Shown here piece by piece: positions 33,665 through 43,248 of a stretch of 60,996 nucleotides of DNA; position 1 is the first letter of the stretch; the number at the start of each line of letters is the position of its first letter. The notes under the pieces were generated by a model. It was not told the origin of the DNA. It was given only the letters and a program-made list of their open reading frames with translations, and searched no databases. The stretch covers positions 1 through 60,996 of the forward strand of contig JAKQHS010000042.1 in NCBI GenBank assembly GCA_029557915.1, in the 5' to 3' direction. The stretch comes from Bacteroidota bacterium (lineage in GTDB: Bacteria > Bacteroidota > Bacteroidia > Chitinophagales > Saprospiraceae). The translations under genes and the position numbers were made by a program.

Positions 33665-35890
33665 TCAATCTTGAAGGAAAACCATTACTCCCGGCGTGCC
33701 CTCTCCCATCAAAAATTCTTCACTGATGGCAACCCTTGAGGGATCGACGGATTTATAAACCAGGTATTCCTTTATTCCCAAGGCACGCTGAAGGCAAAAC
33801 CCCGCCGGCTTGGTGGAAAATTCCTGGGAGTTGCATACCCCTGAAAGGCGGATCTTCTTCTCAGGATTCCGGTTAAGAAATTCGATCAATTTCTGCATTT
33901 CAGCAAAGGCATTTTGAAGCAAGGCCAGTTGGCCTGGTATGAAATCAATGGTATAAACCGCCTGGGATTTGCGGTCATGGCTGGTTATTGAAAGACCGGA
34001 ATTTTGAGATGGTTTTTTTGAAGGCCTGGAAACCTCATCCGGTGAATCCCTCCTGTTCCGGATGGGGGGATCTGCCACCGGATTCTGTTTTGTCTTCGTG
34101 CGCATTTCCGGCAAGGATCTCGAGACCGTCATGGGCAGAGGTTCGATTGGAGGATTTGCCTGGGCCAGCGGCACGGAAGCTTTTCTGATCACCGGATCCG
34201 GGAGGTCTTTATACTGGACCTTCGATGGAGCGCCGCTTCGGGTTACAATCACTTCGACCCGCCGGTTTTGGGCCCTGTTTTCTTCTGTGTCATTGGGAGC
34301 TATTGGCCGCGTCCCGCCGTATCCCGCTGTAGAAACCCTGCCCGACATGATTCCTTTTCCCACCAGGTATTTTTTTATCGCATTGGATCTGTTTCTGGAT
34401 AAGTCAAGGAGTTCATAAAATTTTCCAACACTGTCCGTATGGCCTTCGATGCGTATTTGCATCCCGGGATTTTGGTTTAAAAGAGCGGCCAGTCCGTCCA
34501 GGCTCTCAAACGACGAAGGGGATACTACCGGAGTGCCTTTTTCAAAATAGATATTTTTAAGTTCAATTTTTTGCTCCTTTTCCAAGGGAAACATCAAAAA
34601 GTCGATATCATAGATCCTGTTATCAAACTGATCGAGGAGGGGAATATCGATCAGGAGGCCTTTAGATGCAAATCCTTCTTTATAGGGCGTCAACCGGTAT
34701 TTTTCTTTTTTATCAATGGAAATCTCGAATAAACCATCCGGCGATTTAAAAGTGTTTTCATGTTTTTTCATCCGGCTGGGGCCATAGGTGAGGTTCGAAG
34801 CCACTGCTTCCCCCGTCAGGCTGTTTATCATTCTTCCCCTGAAAACCATGGGAGGTGAAAGGAAAGGGATTTCAGGGCGAAAATCCGGGCTTTTTCCGGC
34901 AAAGTCCGCCACAAAAATATCGCTGGTACCATCCCGCCTCGAGGTCAGGTAGAGTCTGGTGTAGGGGTCCATCAAAACGGGGTTGCTGTCATCGAATATG
35001 GAATTGATAGGGGGATTCAAAAGCTCCGGGGCACTCCATTGGGTCCAGGAAAAATCAAGGCGCCTGCTCATGTAAATATCCATGCCGCCTGGTCCGCCGG
35101 GGCGGTTGCTGGCAAAAAAAAGGGTGGTTTTATCATCCGTGATGAATGGAGTGATCTCCCGGAAGGGGGTGTTGATCACTGAACCCAAGTTCAGAGGCTC
35201 ACTCCACAGGTTGTTCTTGACCCTAAAGCACACATACAGATCGTTGTCTCCCCGGCCGTCATTTCTGTTGACCGACAGAAGAATCACATCACCGTCCCGG
35301 GTCATACAAAGATTGACTTCCGGGGAATTGGAATAATGATCACGGATATGGATGGGCTCCGGAAAGGCAAAAGCCCCGTCCACCTGCCTTTCAATCACCG
35401 AAAATCCTTTATACAAGCTTCCGTCACGGCCAAATTGATTGATGACAATCATCCTGTTTTCATCCGGGGAAAGGCTGCATACGCTGTTGGGCAGGGCATT
35501 ATTTATCGGAAAACCGGGATGGTAAACCTGATCAAAGAGCTGATCCCGGCTTTCTGCAATCCAGATGTCCTGATTGATGGAAGCGGAAACAGGGGATTCA
35601 ATGCGCCTGCCGGCGATCTGGGAATAGATTTCTTTCAGGACGACCAGGTAAGTGCTGTCCGTTTCCGTTTTCGAAAGATCGATTTCCTCCTGGATCAGGG
35701 TGCGGTTAAAATCCGCGCTGCCGACACGGGTGAAATAAAGAATTTGACCGTCCCGGCTGATTACCGGGGAAATTTCATCATAAGCATCCGAATTGATGGA
35801 GGGCCCCAGTTTTTCTATCCCTTGCTGGGCAGGCAGGGTCCAAGCATGGAGAAATAGTAAAAACCACGCTAATTTGCCCCCTCGTTTCAT
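33665..35890 (-). CDS. PD40/OmpA outer-membrane protein
   Basis: From ATG 35890 the product is 741 residues with signal MKRGGKLAWFLLFLHAWTLP-AQQ; the longer open frame to 36145 lacks a signal and overlaps the upstream region. The first 300 residues hold WD40-like PD40 repeats (PVISRDGQILYFTR, LSPDENRMIVI, DGRGDNDLYV, FASNRPGGPGGMDIYMSRR). A carboxypeptidase-regulatory-like segment follows, then an OmpA domain (FEKGTPVVSPSSFESL, RIEGHTDSVG, LSRNRSNAIKKYL). A second, degenerate OmpA-like segment ends the protein. Such proteins link peptidoglycan to the outer membrane. Confidence 0.88.
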   Translation of the reverse strand: MKRGGKLAWFLLFLHAWTLPAQQGIEKLGPSINSDAYDEISPVISRDGQILYFTRVGSADFNRTLIQEEIDLSKTETDSTYLVVLKEIYSQIAGRRIESPVSASINQDIWIAESRDQLFDQVYHPGFPINNALPNSVCSLSPDENRMIVINQFGRDGSLYKGFSVIERQVDGAFAFPEPIHIRDHYSNSPEVNLCMTRDGDVILLSVNRNDGRGDNDLYVCFRVKNNLWSEPLNLGSVINTPFREITPFITDDKTTLFFASNRPGGPGGMDIYMSRRLDFSWTQWSAPELLNPPINSIFDDSNPVLMDPYTRLYLTSRRDGTSDIFVADFAGKSPDFRPEIPFLSPPMVFRGRMINSLTGEAVASNLTYGPSRMKKHENTFKSPDGLFEISIDKKEKYRLTPYKEGFASKGLLIDIPLLDQFDNRIYDIDFLMFPLEKEQKIELKNIYFEKGTPVVSPSSFESLDGLAALLNQNPGMQIRIEGHTDSVGKFYELLDLSRNRSNAIKKYLVGKGIMSGRVSTAGYGGTRPIAPNDTEENRAQNRRVEVIVTRSGAPSKVQYKDLPDPVIRKASVPLAQANPPIEPLPMTVSRSLPEMRTKTKQNPVADPPIRNRRDSPDEVSRPSKKPSQNSGLSITSHDRKSQAVYTIDFIPGQLALLQNAFAEMQKLIEFLNRNPEKKIRLSGVCNSQEFSTKPAGFCLQRALGIKEYLVYKSVDPSRVAISEEFLMGEGTPGVMVFLQD

Positions 35891-36005
35891 GTTTATTCCT
35901 GTTTTTCCACGACCCGTCCTCACTCCCCTTACTAACGGTTTTTTAGTTATAAAATTATTAAGGTATAAAGGGAGGCAAACTTTAAGGCAAAGGTCGGTGG
36001 TTTTA

Positions 36006-36626
36006 ATGAAAGTGCGAAAAGGGTTATTAATCATAAGCTTCCTGGCGTATGCGTGGTACGCAGTGGGCCAAAACGGTGCGGACCCCGTAACGGAGGAAAA
36101 AAGGGTGATCAATGGCCAGGTGGTTAAATTGATGATTTCCGGCACGGATACCTTGTATATCGCCGACCTCCAGGATGTCCATATCTCCTCTCCCCGCCAG
36201 TTTAAGAATTATGAAGAATACCGGATGTATATGCGTTACAAAAGGTATGCCGCGGATGTTTATCCCTATGCCAAGGAAGCCATCGAAGTATACCGGCAGA
36301 TTAAGGAGGAGACCGAAGACCTGAAAAGGGGAAAGCGTAAAAAGTACATCCGGAGCGTCAACAAAGAATATAAAAACGACTACAAGGAGACGTTCAAAAA
36401 CATGACCCGCCTGCAGGGCAAGGTGATGATCAAAATGATTGAAAGAGAACTGGATGTATCCTTTTTTGACCTGATCAAAGAGGTCAGGGGGGGATTCACG
36501 GCCACCTATTGGGATACGTTCAGCCGGTTATACGGCTATCGCCTCAGGGACAAATATGAAAAGGGAGAGGAACCCATACTGGATGCCGTGCTGCAGGATT
36601 TTAATATCACTGCAAAACTCAAGTAG
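36006..36626 (+). CDS. DUF4294 protein
   Basis: From ATG 36006 the product is 206 residues with signal peptide ending AYAVGQ-like (FLAYAWYAVGQ). The frame is open further upstream but overlaps the divergent OmpA gene. The body (DLQDVHISSPRQFKNYEEYRMYMRYKRYAADVYPYAKEAIEVYRQ, then RLQGKVMIKMIERELDVSFFDLIKEVRGGFTATYWDTFSRLYGY) matches the DUF4294 family, found almost only in Bacteroidota. It is exported and rich in Lys/Arg/Tyr; its function is unknown. The stop codon lies in the stem of a strong terminator hairpin. Confidence 0.85.
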   Translation: MKVRKGLLIISFLAYAWYAVGQNGADPVTEEKRVINGQVVKLMISGTDTLYIADLQDVHISSPRQFKNYEEYRMYMRYKRYAADVYPYAKEAIEVYRQIKEETEDLKRGKRKKYIRSVNKEYKNDYKETFKNMTRLQGKVMIKMIERELDVSFFDLIKEVRGGFTATYWDTFSRLYGYRLRDKYEKGEEPILDAVLQDFNITAKLK

Positions 36627-36653
36627 GGGCGACTTAATTCGCCCTACTTGAGT
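36617..36653. terminator. Strong bidirectional terminator hairpin
   Basis: ACTCAAGTAGGGGCGA (36617-36632) pairs with TCGCCCTACTTGAGT (36639-36653), a 15-bp stem with one bulged G and a 6-base loop. The DUF4294 stop codon TAG 36624-36626 is inside the left arm. It sits between convergent genes and can serve both. Confidence 0.7.
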
Positions 36654-36712
36654 GTTCTTAAAGTTTATTTGGATTAAAATAAGAGGAGAAAAACGGCGAC
36701 CGAATTCACCCG

Positions 36713-38935
36713 TCATTTGATCACATCAAACATTCTTGAATATTTCAGGGTAAAACTGCGGTTGTCAAAACGGTCCAGGCCCCGGTTTTCGTTAAAGACC
36801 AGGAAAAGGCCGGTATTGGACTGCTGCAGCCAGCCGAGACGCATATTCATGGACCATTTGTCCAGCACGTCGTTAAACTGGATCAGGCTTTGAACATAAA
36901 GGCGGGGGGTAAATGAATAGGAAATTCTGGAACGGAAAATATTGGTATTAAAGTCGCCGTAGGGCAGCCGCACCACGTTGTTGTTGATGCCCCATTCCGA
37001 GGTAAACTTGTCACCCAATCTTACGTTAACCGAGCCCGTGGTGCTCGTGCGCCGTCCGCCAAAAAAACCACCGATTATCGACCGGATGTTCACGGAAACA
37101 TTCTTACTGGTGTTGGACATAAAAACCAGTTGGGCTTCGTGGTGGTTATAGGTTCCGGAAGGGACTGTAATACCGGAAGAAATTTCGAAAGGCACAAAGA
37201 CCCCCTCGGTGGTAAAGTTGATGCCGGTATGGATTTCAAGACCGCTTTCCCATTCCCAATGATTGTCAATATGCAGGAAGCCGGTTTCCAGTTTCTTGTT
37301 CCCGTAATTCCAGTAGCTGCGGTAGGAAATATGGGGGCGCAATTCCAGCAGTCCCGCTTTTCCGTTCATGCGCCAGTGGTACAATACCGTGGCCTCGGGT
37401 TTGCGGAAACTGTTGCGCAATAAAAAACCCACCTCAGGATTAAAACCGGTGCCCAGCTCGCTGTAACCCATGATGACATTCAGCTTATTCCACTCATAAT
37501 TGTAAAGCAATTTGAAGGAATGATTGGACTCTTTGATGCCGGGGGTGGCGGTTTTGGCAAAAAAACCTGAAAACTGGGCTTTATTTCCCATACCCAGTTT
37601 CCCGTCTATGGCAAACGTCCGGTTGTAATGGTCTTCCCCGGGCCCCATGCCCTGTTTGTTGATAAAAAGGCCTCCGATGGTGGACCTTTTGGCAAATTCA
37701 TGATTGACCCGGGCAATGCTGAAATTATTTTTGGCTATTCCTGCTCCATCCACCTCGTCCGTGAACAGAGAAAGTAAACCCAGATTGGTATGATTGATCT
37801 TGCCGGACAAGCGGGCACCGCCTATAATGGGTACCTGCACCCCTCCGGAGCCGATGCCTATCCGGCGGCTGAAAAACAAGTCCACCTCACCAGTGCTCCC
37901 GACCCCAAACTGGCCCGCATTTTCCAGGAAAAAAGGCCTTTTCTCCGGGAAAAACAGGTTGAAACGGTCAATATTTACCTGTTGATCGTCCACTTCCACC
38001 TGGGCAAAATCGGTATTGTAAGTCAGGTCAAGGGTCAGGGCAGGTGTGATGCTGTATTTGATATCTCCCCCGAAATTGGCATCGGTGGTGGTTTTTAAAG
38101 GAACCACCAGGTTGTTGGAAGTGGTTTTACCCAGGACATAAGGGATGACTTTGAGGTTGCCGGGGTTTTCAAGGTCTAGGCCGGTGAGCGTACCTTCCAG
38201 GGAAAGCCGGTTGAGGTTAAACTCGACAGGGATGGGCGACCAGTAGGCTGCTTCATTGTTTTTCTGAATATTGCGCTGGAAGTTGACGCCCCAGACCTGG
38301 TTTTTGCCGCTGTTGTAACGAAGAGTCCGGAAGGGTATGGCAAATTCAGCCATCCAGCCGTTTTTATCCACCTTGGTTTTCACGGTCCAGGAAGCATCCC
38401 AGTTGACGTTGATGCCCCCGACCCGGCCGCCCTGCTGGCGATTGGCGTTGGGATTGCTTTGACCCTCGTTGTCCACCTGGGCATCGTATTCAATCCCGGC
38501 CGGATTGGTCCCGAATACAAAACCGTTCTGACCGTCTTTATACGTGTCCAGGATAAATAAAAAAGCGTCGGTGGCATCCAGGCTGGCATCCCTGCGGGAA
38601 TCGGAAATGATGATTTTATCAGGGGTTGCATCATAACAAGCGGCAGACAGGTAAAAAAAGTCCCGGTCGTACGCGATCCGGATTTCGGTATGTTCCGAAA
38701 CCGGTTTTCCAAGATATGGCTGGGTCTGGATAAGTTCTACAAAAGGCGGGATGGTCTGCCAGACGGAATCTTCCAGGATTTCTCCGTCCAAAACGGGCGC
38801 CTTGCTGAGGAGATAGGCTTTTGTAGTGGGCCGGCTGCTCGAATAAGGAGTATTCAGGCTGTTTTGTGACCCTGCCGGTGAAGCTCCTGCAACCAGGCTG
38901 ATCGTTATGAAAAATGCCTGCAAACGGATAAACAT
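36713..38935 (-). CDS. DUF5916 outer-membrane protein with CBM9-like domain
   Basis: The 740-residue protein has a signal peptide ending PAGSQ and a CBM9-like N-terminal domain: KAPVLDGEILEDSVWQTIPPF, AYDRDFFYLSAACYD and SLDATDAFLFILDTYKDGQNGFVFGTNP. The rest (from about 215) is a predicted beta-barrel with alternating strands ending SFTLKYSRMFDVIK. This is the typical DUF5916 layout in Bacteroidota, suggesting an outer-membrane protein that binds an extracellular ligand, perhaps carbohydrate. An exact TACATTTG promoter box lies 43 bases upstream. Confidence 0.88.
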   Translation of the reverse strand: MFIRLQAFFITISLVAGASPAGSQNSLNTPYSSSRPTTKAYLLSKAPVLDGEILEDSVWQTIPPFVELIQTQPYLGKPVSEHTEIRIAYDRDFFYLSAACYDATPDKIIISDSRRDASLDATDAFLFILDTYKDGQNGFVFGTNPAGIEYDAQVDNEGQSNPNANRQQGGRVGGINVNWDASWTVKTKVDKNGWMAEFAIPFRTLRYNSGKNQVWGVNFQRNIQKNNEAAYWSPIPVEFNLNRLSLEGTLTGLDLENPGNLKVIPYVLGKTTSNNLVVPLKTTTDANFGGDIKYSITPALTLDLTYNTDFAQVEVDDQQVNIDRFNLFFPEKRPFFLENAGQFGVGSTGEVDLFFSRRIGIGSGGVQVPIIGGARLSGKINHTNLGLLSLFTDEVDGAGIAKNNFSIARVNHEFAKRSTIGGLFINKQGMGPGEDHYNRTFAIDGKLGMGNKAQFSGFFAKTATPGIKESNHSFKLLYNYEWNKLNVIMGYSELGTGFNPEVGFLLRNSFRKPEATVLYHWRMNGKAGLLELRPHISYRSYWNYGNKKLETGFLHIDNHWEWESGLEIHTGINFTTEGVFVPFEISSGITVPSGTYNHHEAQLVFMSNTSKNVSVNIRSIIGGFFGGRRTSTTGSVNVRLGDKFTSEWGINNNVVRLPYGDFNTNIFRSRISYSFTPRLYVQSLIQFNDVLDKWSMNMRLGWLQQSNTGLFLVFNENRGLDRFDNRSFTLKYSRMFDVIK

Positions 38936-38978
38936 ATCATTTGACCAGTGAGAAACCGAAAAAAATCTCCCTGCTTTG

Positions 38979-38986
38979 CAAATGTA
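38979..38986 (-). promoter_or_regulatory. Promoter -7 box TACATTTG for the DUF5916 gene
   Basis: The minus strand reads TACATTTG followed by C, an exact TAnnTTTG match 43 bases before ATG 38935. A TTG -33 element is not obvious at the expected distance. Confidence 0.45.
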
Positions 38987-39012
38987 TCAAACCCGGATTA
39001 TTCGGAATAGAA

Positions 39013-40035
39013 TTAATGGATTTGAATTTCCGCCAGGACGGGAAAATGATCGGAATACCGGACTCGCTGGATTTCGACCCGGTTGACCTGAAGGGGTTTT
39101 GAAATTAAAATATTGTCGATATGGAGAAATGGCAATTTTCCGGCATAAGTATAGGCCAGACCATTGCCGCCCTGCAGGAAACCGTCCATGAGGTCCTCAT
39201 GCAAAAGCCGGTAAACATAGGAAGCCGGGATGTCGTTAAAATCGCCTGCCAGGACCAGCGGATGAGGGCTTTGCCGCATATGTTTTTTTAATTCTGCAGC
39301 CTGGTCAGCCCTGAGGAGAAGTGATCTTTTATAACGCCGTAAAACATTCTTTACTTTTTGCCAGGTGGACCGGTCGGTCAGGTCCCGGGTTTGCAGGAGC
39401 TGCTCGGTCTGGTCGGATATTTTATTGGACACCAGGTGGACATTGTACAGGCGGAAAGTGTCTTTTTGATAGACGATATCCGCCCAGGTACATCCATTGC
39501 CCAGGGCCTTGCTTTTAAGCTCCCCTTCCCGGATGATGGGCCAGCGGGAAAAAATGGGCCAGAAATTGGTACCCGTCAGCTGCGTGTGTTTGTATTTTTT
39601 TATCAAGGAATCCCTGAACCGGAAGGCCGGAGATTTCCTGTGCCATTCCTGGAAACAGAGGATGTCGGGATTCAGCCGGTGATAAAACGCCCATTCCGGC
39701 GCCCGGTTGCTTTTAAAACTGGATCCGATATTATGGGTCAGGAGCCGTATCCCTTCTTCCCCCGGGGGAAAAGAAAAATTGAAAAACGACTTTCTGAAAA
39801 GGCCGGCGCTGAGCAGGAGCAGGAGCACCAGCAACCAGGCTTTATGTTGTTTCCATAGAAGCCCTAATCCGGCCAGGATCAGGCAAGTGAGATAAAGATA
39901 GGGAAACACCAGCCCCAGAAAGGCGGCAGGCCAGAATTGTCTTGGATCGATGCGGGGGGACCACCAGCTGGCCAGCAGGAACAATCCTGCAAGAATGCTG
40001 CCCGCATTAAAGATCCTTTGAAACGGTTTACTCAA
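39013..40035 (-). CDS. Membrane-anchored EEP-family hydrolase
   Basis: The 340-residue protein starts with three membrane helices within the first 90 residues. The endonuclease/exonuclease/phosphatase domain has IRLLTHNIGSSF, DILCFQEWHRKS, PLVLAGDFNDIPASYVYRLL and RYSDHFPVLAEIQ, giving the catalytic Asn, Glu, Asp-x-Asn and Asp-His residues. The substrate may be a phosphodiester in lipid or nucleic acid. It lies 20 bases downstream of two rhomboid genes in one operon, a frequent Bacteroidota arrangement. Confidence 0.88.
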   Translation of the reverse strand: MSKPFQRIFNAGSILAGLFLLASWWSPRIDPRQFWPAAFLGLVFPYLYLTCLILAGLGLLWKQHKAWLLVLLLLLSAGLFRKSFFNFSFPPGEEGIRLLTHNIGSSFKSNRAPEWAFYHRLNPDILCFQEWHRKSPAFRFRDSLIKKYKHTQLTGTNFWPIFSRWPIIREGELKSKALGNGCTWADIVYQKDTFRLYNVHLVSNKISDQTEQLLQTRDLTDRSTWQKVKNVLRRYKRSLLLRADQAAELKKHMRQSPHPLVLAGDFNDIPASYVYRLLHEDLMDGFLQGGNGLAYTYAGKLPFLHIDNILISKPLQVNRVEIQRVRYSDHFPVLAEIQIH

Positions 40036-40055
40036 CGCTGCACCGGGTTATCAAA

Positions 40056-40949
40056 TTATTTGCTGGCCTTTTCGAGGGTATGGCGTTCTTCTTTGGTAAG
40101 GCTGTCCATGCCTTGGGTCCGTATTTTATCCAGGATCCGGTCGATTTCATTCCGGAGCTGGTCTTCATCGTCCTCTTCCGGCATGGGTTTCACCAGCTTG
40201 CTTTTGCGGCCAGCCGCCGGAGCTGAAACCGCTTTACGAATTGGGATGATTTTTGTTTTTGGTTTGTTTGTAAAGGGCCAACCCGGAAGGGCGGAACCGT
40301 TTTTTAGCCACCAGATGAAAAGAATGCCGCCCAAACCTCCGCCCAGGTGGCCGATATGCCCGCCGGTATTGCTGTTTTCGGCCAGCCCTACCAGGTCAAG
40401 GAGGACCACGACCAGGGCAATGTATTTAAGTTTGACCGGCCCGATCAGGATCAGGTGCATCAGGTAATCGGGTGCAATGATGGTGGCGGCCAGGACAAAG
40501 CCCATTACTGCTGCGGAAGCGCCATAGGCGACCACTTCGGCCGAAGGATAGGCAAAGATTTGGGAAAAAATATAAATACTGAAAACACCCATGCAGCCGG
40601 ATACGAGGTACAAGGGAAGAATGACCCGGTTGCCGATCAGGTCGCCCACGATATTGCCGAACCAGTACAGCATGAGCATATTCCAAATGAGGTGCCAGAT
40701 CCCGATGTGCAAAAACATATGCGTGATCAGGATCCAGGGATGAGTCAGTAAATACCCGGTGTTGGAATGGAAAGATAAAGCTTCGGTAAAGCTTGCGAAT
40801 CCCGCCCGTCCTTCTTCTCCGGCGATATTGAACCCGATGCGGACAAAAAGCACCAGGATGAATACCGATACATTGACCAGCATGAGCTGGTTGAGACGGG
40901 TGCCTTTTCCAAGATGGTATTTAAAATCCTGCCAGATGGAATCAAACAT
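40056..40949 (-). CDS. Rhomboid intramembrane serine protease (long form)
   Basis: The 297-residue protein has six membrane helices. The catalytic dyad is Ser145 in AYGASAAVMG and His201 in GGHIGHLGGGLGG. The loop-1 motif is reduced, and HMFLHIGIWHLIWNMLMLYWFG gives the helix-2 HxxxN. A C-terminal cytoplasmic tail of about 80 residues is basic, then acidic (EEDDEDQLRNEIDRILDKI). It cleaves single-pass membrane proteins. It lies 8 bases after a second rhomboid gene, so the cell makes two neighbouring paralogues. Confidence 0.92.
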   Translation of the reverse strand: MFDSIWQDFKYHLGKGTRLNQLMLVNVSVFILVLFVRIGFNIAGEEGRAGFASFTEALSFHSNTGYLLTHPWILITHMFLHIGIWHLIWNMLMLYWFGNIVGDLIGNRVILPLYLVSGCMGVFSIYIFSQIFAYPSAEVVAYGASAAVMGFVLAATIIAPDYLMHLILIGPVKLKYIALVVVLLDLVGLAENSNTGGHIGHLGGGLGGILFIWWLKNGSALPGWPFTNKPKTKIIPIRKAVSAPAAGRKSKLVKPMPEEDDEDQLRNEIDRILDKIRTQGMDSLTKEERHTLEKASK

Positions 40950-40957
40950 ATACCCTG

Positions 40958-41578
40958 CTATTTACCGGTTTTTCGCCAATAGAGGATGATCAGGAAACCA
41001 AATAAAGCGCCTCCCAGGTGTGCAAAATGAGCGATCTGGGTCTGAGCGCCCTGGGCGACCATCACCAGTTCAAGCACAATGGCAAAAATGACCATGTATA
41101 CGGCCTTCATGGGGATGGGCGGAAATAAAAGCATCAGTTGCTGATTTGGGAAATACATGCCAAAGGCGACCAGGACACCAAAAAGCGCTCCCGATGCGCC
41201 CACTACGGAGCCTGAATTTTGCATATACCGGGCATGTTGAAGGACATCCAGCTGACTGACTTCAAAATACCAGAAAAGCAGATGGATCAAAATGGCTCCG
41301 ATGCCGCAAAAGAGGTAAAAAAATAAAAATCTGCGGCTGCCCCAGAGCGCCTCCAGCATGGGACCAAAGGTGGCCAGCATAAACATGTTGAAAAACAGGT
41401 GGGGCAGATTGCCGTGCATAAACATATGCGTCACCAACTGATAGGGCCTGAAATCGCTGGACCCCGGGTAATAAAGGGCCAGATCTGGAAGTTGGGAATA
41501 AACCGGAAGTCTGCTGATTAAGAAAAGGATACCGTTAATGATCAGCAATTGTTTGACTACATCAGTCAATCGAATCAT
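40958..41578 (-). CDS. Rhomboid intramembrane serine protease (short form)
   Basis: The 206-residue protein is the minimal six-helix rhomboid. Ser129 sits in VVGASGALFG and His187 in IAHFAHLGGALFG; HMFMHGNLPHLFFNMFML gives the helix-2 His and Asn. It lacks the long tail of its neighbour. Its ATG is 8 bases downstream of a TAATTTTAC promoter-like string on the minus strand. It leads an operon with the second rhomboid and the EEP hydrolase. Confidence 0.93.
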   Translation of the reverse strand: MIRLTDVVKQLLIINGILFLISRLPVYSQLPDLALYYPGSSDFRPYQLVTHMFMHGNLPHLFFNMFMLATFGPMLEALWGSRRFLFFYLFCGIGAILIHLLFWYFEVSQLDVLQHARYMQNSGSVVGASGALFGVLVAFGMYFPNQQLMLLFPPIPMKAVYMVIFAIVLELVMVAQGAQTQIAHFAHLGGALFGFLIILYWRKTGK

Positions 41579-41627
41579 GGGGTAAAATTAGTTGAAATTT
41601 TGAAGATGGCCGGTTGTAGAGATGGCT

Positions 41628-41693
41628 GGGCGTATGTCAAAAAGCAGATCTCGTTTAACCGAAAATGTAAAACCTGCATTCAGACATGCACCC
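41628..41693. repeat. MITE-like inverted-repeat element, copy A (short)
   Basis: Left arm GGGCGTATGTCAAAAAGCAG (41628-41647) and right arm CTGCATTCAGACATGCACCC (41674-41693) are inverted repeats matching at 15 of 20 positions. The ends match copy B at 46324-46456. The interior of A resembles the reverse complement of part of B's interior (CTCGTTTA and GAAAATGT strings). No clear target duplication remains. Confidence 0.6.
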
Positions 41694-41811
41694 GGCTTGG
41701 CTCATCCCATCCCAAACTACCCCAGGTTAGGACAGTGAATATGGAAATAAGTTTGGGATTCCCCGGAACCTCTCAACCCGCCGGTTTCAACCGGCTCGTT
41801 GCCCTTTTACC

Positions 41812-43248
41812 TCAATACTCCACTTTTAAGGTCCACACATATTCTCCCCTGGACTGTAATTCCGAAGGCAAGACGATTTCCAGGCCTGCCGGCGTCTGTT
41901 CCCATTTCAGATCCGAATGCACGCCCAGCATGCTTACTCCGGAAATCGGGCCCGGTTTCAATTTGGTGAGGATGATTTTGTCTTTGGGAAAATCAAAAAG
42001 AAAAATATAACTGGCTTTTCCATCCTTATTTTGAGTCAGGCGGACCCTGTCCCCGTCAATATAACTCGGGCCCATCCGGGTGTTGTATATGCCCTCCCCG
42101 TTTATTTTCATCCAGGTGCCGATTTTTTTAAGGCGGTCGTAAGCGGCAGGGTCCCATTCCCCATCGGGTCCCGGGCCAATGTTCAACAATAAATTTCCAC
42201 CCTTGCTCACAATATCGACCAGTTTTTCGATCAGTTCATCGGCGGGCTTGTACAGATCGTCCGGCACATAACTCCAGCTGTTGGCCATAGTCATACAGGT
42301 TTCCCAGGGATAGGGCAGGCCCTTTTCGGGAATATGTTGTTCAGGGGTCAGGTAATTTTGATGGACTCCGGGCACGGCACGGTCGACCACGATCAGCCCG
42401 GCTTGTTTTTGCCGGACTTCCCGGACAATCCCGGCCATGTCGATGTCCTGGCTTTGGGGATTGCGGGCATAACGGCTGCCCTCATAAACTTCCAATAATT
42501 GTGCTTTTATTTCTTCATCGGTCTTGGGTCGCACCCAGCCTCCGTCCAGCCACAGGATATCGAGTTTTCCGTAGTTGGAGGCCAGTTCATTCAACTGGTT
42601 GCGGGTGAAGTCGGCAAAGTTTTTCCAGCGTTCCGGGTATTTGTTGATGGAATAATTCGGGTTGCGGTCGGCGGGAGGGAATTTGCTCCACCAGTAATCG
42701 TTGTTATGCCAGTCCGGTTTGGAAAAATAAGCTCCAGCCCAGAAACCCTCTTTGCGAAAAGCATCGAATATTTCTTTGGTTACATCGCTCCGGGGGTTGC
42801 TTGAGAAAGGCACCAGCTTGCCGGTTATTTTATAATCGGAATACCGGGTATCAAACATATTGAAACCGTCGTGGTGCTTGGTGGTGAACACGAGGTATTT
42901 CATGCCCGCTGCTTTCGCGGCGGCGGCCCATTTTTCCGGATTAAATCGGGTGGGATTAAACGTAAGCGGCAGTTCTTCGTATTTTTTACGGTATTCGTCA
43001 TAATCTTCCGTGATCCCTTTTTTCCAGGCCCAGGCCGCCCATCCCACATCTTCAGGACAAATGCTCCAGCTCTCTACAACACCCCACTGACTGTAGGGGC
43101 CCCAGTGCATCAGCAGGCCGAATTTTAAATCCTGCCACTGTTCCAGTTTTTGTTGAATGAGGGGATCGGGGTCCGGATAATATTCCTGGACTTGCGCTTT
43201 GGAAAGATGAAAGAACCATACTAAAAGAAGGAGGAAATGAGATTTCAT
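41812..43248 (-). CDS. GH29 alpha-L-fucosidase
   Basis: The 478-residue protein has a signal peptide ending SKAQ and the GH29 fold: KFGLLMHWGPYSQWGVVESW, KYLVFTTKHHDGFNMFDT, and KLDILWLDGGWV, where Asp in LWLDGGW is the expected nucleophile. GGNLLLNIGPGPDGEWDP closes the barrel. A C-terminal beta domain follows (about 400-478). It removes alpha-L-fucose from glycans in the periplasm or outside. No SusC/SusD pair is near, and it lies between two copies of a short TTCAACTAATTT element. Confidence 0.93.
   Translation of the reverse strand: MKSHFLLLLVWFFHLSKAQVQEYYPDPDPLIQQKLEQWQDLKFGLLMHWGPYSQWGVVESWSICPEDVGWAAWAWKKGITEDYDEYRKKYEELPLTFNPTRFNPEKWAAAAKAAGMKYLVFTTKHHDGFNMFDTRYSDYKITGKLVPFSSNPRSDVTKEIFDAFRKEGFWAGAYFSKPDWHNNDYWWSKFPPADRNPNYSINKYPERWKNFADFTRNQLNELASNYGKLDILWLDGGWVRPKTDEEIKAQLLEVYEGSRYARNPQSQDIDMAGIVREVRQKQAGLIVVDRAVPGVHQNYLTPEQHIPEKGLPYPWETCMTMANSWSYVPDDLYKPADELIEKLVDIVSKGGNLLLNIGPGPDGEWDPAAYDRLKKIGTWMKINGEGIYNTRMGPSYIDGDRVRLTQNKDGKASYIFLFDFPKDKIILTKLKPGPISGVSMLGVHSDLKWEQTPAGLEIVLPSELQSRGEYVWTLKVEY

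Noticed and set aside
35891-36145. N-terminal extension of the OmpA/PD40 protein
   Set aside because: The extension has no signal peptide and covers the divergent promoter region and the DUF4294 start; a proper signal starts at 35890.
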